Below, in pieces: positions 61,545 to 64,000 of a DNA stretch of 64,000 nucleotides; the stretch's first letter is position 1; every line of letters starts with the position of its first letter. The position numbers were made by a program, and so were the translations under genes. Source of the stretch: Saprospiraceae bacterium (GTDB lineage: Bacteria; Bacteroidota; Bacteroidia; Chitinophagales; Saprospiraceae); assembly GCA_016714765.1 (NCBI GenBank), contig JADKCF010000044.1, forward strand, positions 1 through 64,000. The letters run 5' to 3'. The notes below the pieces were generated by a model. That model ran no database searches. It was given only the letters and a program-made list of their open reading frames with translations, and was not told the origin of the DNA.

Positions 61545-61725
61545 GACAGATTGTTTAAACTTTATCATGGAAAAAAATTCGACAAATCTTACACCTCCGT
61601 TCGGCGTAATTTGCACCTTCGTCGCGGTGTTGCTATGGCTGTGCCATAAATTATGGTAGAATGATATACATTTTATATATTTGCATGATATGAGTATATG
61701 ATACCAAATATATGATAAGGCAGGA
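61545..61725. repeat. 181-bp direct repeat, copy 1
   Basis: This stretch is identical base for base to 63062-63242 (offset 1,517 bp). It contains a TATGGC-TGT-GCCATA hairpin (61634-61648), a -7-like box TATATTTG (61676-61683) and an ATG at 61712 whose first codons (MIRQ) lie inside the repeat. Sequence diverges immediately after CAGGA at 61725. No long coding frame or transposase is visible in it. The wider 61414-61958 gap holds no other gene. Confidence 0.92.
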
Positions 61726-61780
61726 TTTTATGATCTTACTTTTCAAGTTGCTTATTGGATTGATGTACAGTAGGCAATGA
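61712..61780 (+). CDS. 22-aa ORF starting inside direct repeat copy 1 (probable remnant)
   Basis: The ATG and first four codons (MIRQ) come from the repeat; the unique part continues DFMILLFKLLIGLMYSRQ and stops. The counterpart after copy 2 is longer (35 aa) and shares the pattern MIRQ-x3-ILL-K. Copy 1 looks like a decayed version of the same leader ORF or gene start. Confidence 0.3.
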   Translation: MIRQDFMILLFKLLIGLMYSRQ

Positions 61781-61874
61781 AATTATAGGGGATTAGAAAA
61801 TTTACGGGAGTTGGATATTACAGATATATAATGGATTTAGTTCTTTGTATTCAAATTGGAAATTTGGTATCAAA

Positions 61875-61897
61875 AGCCGTAGGCACAGCCTACGGCT
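61875..61897. repeat. Perfect 10-bp inverted repeat with 3-nt loop
   Basis: AGCCGTAGGC at 61875-61884, loop ACA, and GCCTACGGCT at 61888-61897. The core GGCACAGCC is the reverse complement of the GGCTGTGCC core of the hairpins in the two 181-bp repeats. It could be a REP-type element; it is not followed by a T tract, so a terminator role is unlikely. Confidence 0.6.
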
Positions 61898-61958
61898 AGC
61901 AGGGGTGCCAGTAGTAGCAAGTGTAGTTGTAAACCAGTATCTTATCAAGAATCCTGAA

Positions 61959-62132
61959 ATGAAATCAACTTTAATCCTTTTATCTACTTTAGCAATTGCG
62001 GGGTGCGTTTGGGGTACAGTAGCTTCTCTTGGTACTGCTGCTGCCGCTACCATTCCTGCATTTTTGGCCGCAAAGGTAATATTTGAAACTGCCACAGATT
62101 TTCAACCAACAGGTACCACTGGAGGAGCGTAA
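61959..62132 (+). CDS. Small hydrophobic peptide, 57 aa, possible lipoprotein
   Basis: I chose ATG 61959 (MKSTLILLSTLAIAGC); an upstream in-frame ATG at 61845 would read through the 61875-61897 hairpin. The peptide has a hydrophobic N-terminus with a possible lipobox (AIAGC), a second stretch rich in A and T (TVASLGTAAAATIPAFLAA) and a polar tail ending TGTTGGA. Size and composition resemble small secreted or membrane-active peptides. No family is recognised. The next gene starts 21 bp downstream, so the two are probably cotranscribed, both lying between the 181-bp repeats. Confidence 0.55.
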   Translation: MKSTLILLSTLAIAGCVWGTVASLGTAAAATIPAFLAAKVIFETATDFQPTGTTGGA

Positions 62133-62153
62133 ATATTTATAAATAATTAAAAG

Positions 62154-62960
62154 ATGAACGTCACAAAATTGCCATTTCAAGTCAACTATAGTAATTTTGA
62201 TTCTGAAAAATTAAAATGGTTAGAACAGTTCTATAGACTTTATTCAGTACATTATTCATTTTTAAACCAACTTGATTTTAATTTAAAAATGCAATTTGAA
62301 TTATCTATTGATAAGAAAATAAATTGGATGCATAAATTATTTTTTTTTGAACCAATAGAAGCTGGGCAAATATCACTTATTCAACACGATAATTTAATTT
62401 ATTACAAAATTTCTTGCGCAATAGTGGATAAATATACTGACAATCATTTTTTTGGTCAATTATTTTGGTATGACAGTTTGTATCATTTACCAATTGATTT
62501 AGAAAAAGAGGTATCAACAACAATATCATTTTACTGGATACTTGACATAGAAAATGATGGGATAAAAATTGCTACTTTAAAAAACTACAATGAGTTGTAT
62601 GAAAGGAAGTATTTAGATTTTAATTTACAATTCCCATCTTATACTTATTTAACCGAGTTGCCTTTTGAGTTCATGCTAGTAGTTTCAATGGATTGTATTG
62701 ACGAAGTTAATAATATACGTGAAGAACTTGAAATTTTATGGGGAGTTTGGAATAATAATTCTGATCAAGCCTTGATTTTGAAATTGGATAAGTTAAATCA
62801 AGGTTTTATTCACAATATTGAATTAGAAAAGATCAAAGATAAGGATGCATATTTTTATGTCGATGCAGGTTCAGCTCACGACGGCATCCATGAGTTTCTA
62901 CTCAAAGGTCTAAGTGACTCAGGTATAAAGATAAAACATGTGGAAATACAGGCATTGTAG
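62154..62960 (+). CDS. Hypothetical protein, 268 aa
   Basis: A soluble-looking, AT-rich-coded protein with no signal peptide or membrane helix. It is rich in aromatic residues (FFFEPIEAGQ, FFGQLFWYDSLYHLP, ISFYWILDIENDG) and acidic near its C-terminus (YFYVDAGSAHDGIHEFLLKGL). I do not recognise a family. An AAAAG sequence precedes the ATG. Its position after a small hydrophobic peptide gene, inside a repeat-flanked block, would suit an immunity or partner protein, but that is only an inference. Confidence 0.65.
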   Translation: MNVTKLPFQVNYSNFDSEKLKWLEQFYRLYSVHYSFLNQLDFNLKMQFELSIDKKINWMHKLFFFEPIEAGQISLIQHDNLIYYKISCAIVDKYTDNHFFGQLFWYDSLYHLPIDLEKEVSTTISFYWILDIENDGIKIATLKNYNELYERKYLDFNLQFPSYTYLTELPFEFMLVVSMDCIDEVNNIREELEILWGVWNNNSDQALILKLDKLNQGFIHNIELEKIKDKDAYFYVDAGSAHDGIHEFLLKGLSDSGIKIKHVEIQAL

Positions 62961-63061
62961 CATATTTGGGAGATAGTAATTCATAACTTATCATTTAAAA
63001 AGTATTATATGCAGTTTTCTTCGATTAAAAAATATTAAAATCCGGTGTTTATTTAAAAATA

Positions 63062-63242
63062 GACAGATTGTTTAAACTTTATCATGGAAAAAAATTCGAC
63101 AAATCTTACACCTCCGTTCGGCGTAATTTGCACCTTCGTCGCGGTGTTGCTATGGCTGTGCCATAAATTATGGTAGAATGATATACATTTTATATATTTG
63201 CATGATATGAGTATATGATACCAAATATATGATAAGGCAGGA
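63062..63242. repeat. 181-bp direct repeat, copy 2
   Basis: Identical to 61545-61725. It contains the hairpin at 63151-63165, the -7-like TATATTTG at 63193-63200 and the ATG at 63229. The two copies bracket the 57-aa and 268-aa genes, so recombination between them could delete or duplicate a segment of about 1.5 kb. The 62961-63335 gap contains nothing else apart from the short ORF below. Confidence 0.92.
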
Positions 63243-63336
63243 ACTTATTATCTTACTCAAAGCAATTGCAAATGGTACATATATTAACGATCATTTTGCC
63301 AAAGTTGATTGGAATAAAATATATGCAAATATTTAA
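63229..63336 (+). CDS. 35-aa ORF beginning in direct repeat copy 2, coupled to the next gene
   Basis: It reads MIRQELIILLKAIANG then TYINDHFAKVDWNKIYANI and stops at TAA 63334-63336, overlapping the downstream ATG by one base (TAATG). The sequence looks like real protein (helix, then DWNKIYANI), perhaps the N-terminal piece of a longer protein such as a nucleotidyltransferase-like family; that resemblance is weak. The promoter-like box 29 bp upstream lies in the repeat. Confidence 0.45.
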   Translation: MIRQELIILLKAIANGTYINDHFAKVDWNKIYANI

Positions 63337-64000
63337 TGATGAAATATTATTTATTGTATCAAAGAAATAATTGGTGCGGTCTTGGTTATATAGATGAGCC
63401 ATCAGAGAGAATGTTTATTTACCAAGAGTTTATTGAAAGCCTTAGCCCTTGGCAAGACGCTAATAATCCAGAAAAATTTAAACATATTAATTCCTAATCC
63501 TATCGAGTTGGATTTTTTAAAAGTTACATCAGGAAAACTACCTCAAAATATTTATACTACTGGTGGTGATAAACTCCCAAGGGGTTCTATAATCAAACGT
63601 TTTTTATATGAACATTTAATCAGTTTGATTTCATTTGCACCCACATATTATATTTCCAATAAGCTAAGGCGAGAAAAATATGAAGATTTTTATTATTGCC
63701 TCTTCAATGATATATCTGATAATATAGATTTTCCTAACTCTACTTTTAAGGGATATTTAAAGGTATCTGATGATTACGAATATTTCAAAGCTAATTCGAT
63801 CGAAGATTTACTTATTAAATCAAAAGAAAAATATAATTATTCATCATATTATGACATAGTTAAATTTAAGAATGATTCTCCACAGTATGATATTTTTGGA
63901 CTTTTTCATATTGATTTAAATATCTATTTTTCAGAAAAAGTAAAAGAAGTTTTTCAAAAACTAAAAGTAAAGGAAGAATTTAAAGATGCAGAAGTAAAAT
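63336..64000 (+). CDS. Immunity-protein-like hypothetical protein (frameshifted, runs off the window)
   Basis: ATG 63336 (or 63339) starts MMKYYLLYQRNNWCGLGYIDEP and the frame stops at 63497. From about 63475 the next frame is open to the window end (LIPNPIELDFLKVTSGKLP ... FGLFHIDLNIYFSEKVKEVFQKL). Removing one A from the A5 run at 63472-63476 joins the parts as NNPENLNILIPNP, giving at least 221 codons. The ending IYFSEKVKEVFQKLKVKEEF resembles immunity-type proteins of polymorphic toxin systems (Imm11/DUF1629-like), a tentative match. No toxin is visible in the window. Confidence 0.55.

Noticed and set aside
61545..63242. Insertion sequence or composite transposon bounded by the 181-bp repeats
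   Set aside because: No transposase or integrase is encoded between or beside the repeats, the repeats have no terminal inverted ends, and no target-site duplication could be seen. A duplication or recombination cassette fits better.
1..64000. tRNA, rRNA, tmRNA or riboswitch genes
   Set aside because: I looked in the gene-free gaps and saw no cloverleaf with a GTTCRA-type arm or other recognisable RNA structure. A covariance-model scan would be decisive and could not be run.

Overview
The window reads as a chromosome segment of a Bacteroidota bacterium, most likely a Saprospiria/Saprospiraceae-like organism. The grounds are three large secreted proteins ending in type IX secretion (T9SS) sorting domains, promoter boxes of the Bacteroidota TAnnTTTG type, HYR-like/SprB/SdrD_B surface repeats, DUF5916, DUF1015 and DUF4143 family genes, and TTG starts. 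I have no taxonomic search to confirm this. No rRNA, tRNA, CRISPR array or transposase was recognised.

Layout. (1) 1-21785 is one giant adhesin-like gene entering from the left. It has about 17 tandem 246-bp units (82 aa), two 237-bp units (79 aa), about 60 units of 249 bp (83 aa), one divergent first-type unit, three SdrD_B-like domains and a T9SS type A sorting domain. The array is riddled with 1-2 nt indels. (2) 21899-25325 holds a cytochrome c maturation group (ccmB, ccmC, ccmD) running into a glutamate dehydrogenase. (3) 25530-27863 is a T9SS type B surface protein with SprB repeats. (4) 27901-32947 (minus) has a class A penicillin-binding protein and mutS2. (5) 33115-36754 has miaB, a sigma-54 activator and a class IV aminotransferase. 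(6) 36822-39336 (minus) is a DUF5916 protein. (7) 39555-43469 is a second type B sorted protein, broken by an in-frame stop. (8) 43766-57257 is mostly housekeeping: aspS, a DUF4143 ATPase behind an array of 15-bp repeats, hisS, gatA, a LysM/SLT lytic transglycosylase, sua5, a small beta-barrel protein, DUF1015, an amidohydrolase and asnS. (9) 57244-58712 is a translationally coupled membrane protein/ATPase pair. (10) 58931-61413 (minus) has a PfkB kinase and a GH30 lipoprotein. (11) 61545-64000 is an AT-rich accessory region: two perfect 181-bp direct repeats, each carrying a promoter-like box and the first codons of a short ORF, flank a small hydrophobic peptide gene and an unknown 268-aa gene. 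A frameshifted immunity-like gene follows the second copy.

Together the window combines cell-surface display (three T9SS substrates), envelope maintenance (PBP1A, lytic transglycosylase), respiration (cytochrome c maturation) and translation (three aminoacyl-tRNA synthetases, GatA, MiaB, Sua5). Seven loci outside the array are interrupted. Six are repaired by one-base changes, mostly in short homopolymers (three such changes in the sigma-54 gene), and one carries an in-frame stop. With the dense indels in the array, this points to residual long-read assembly error rather than wholesale gene decay, so frameshifted genes are annotated here as single loci. The least explained parts are the 61.5-64.0 kb repeat-flanked cassette and the 46.7-47.2 kb repeat cluster.
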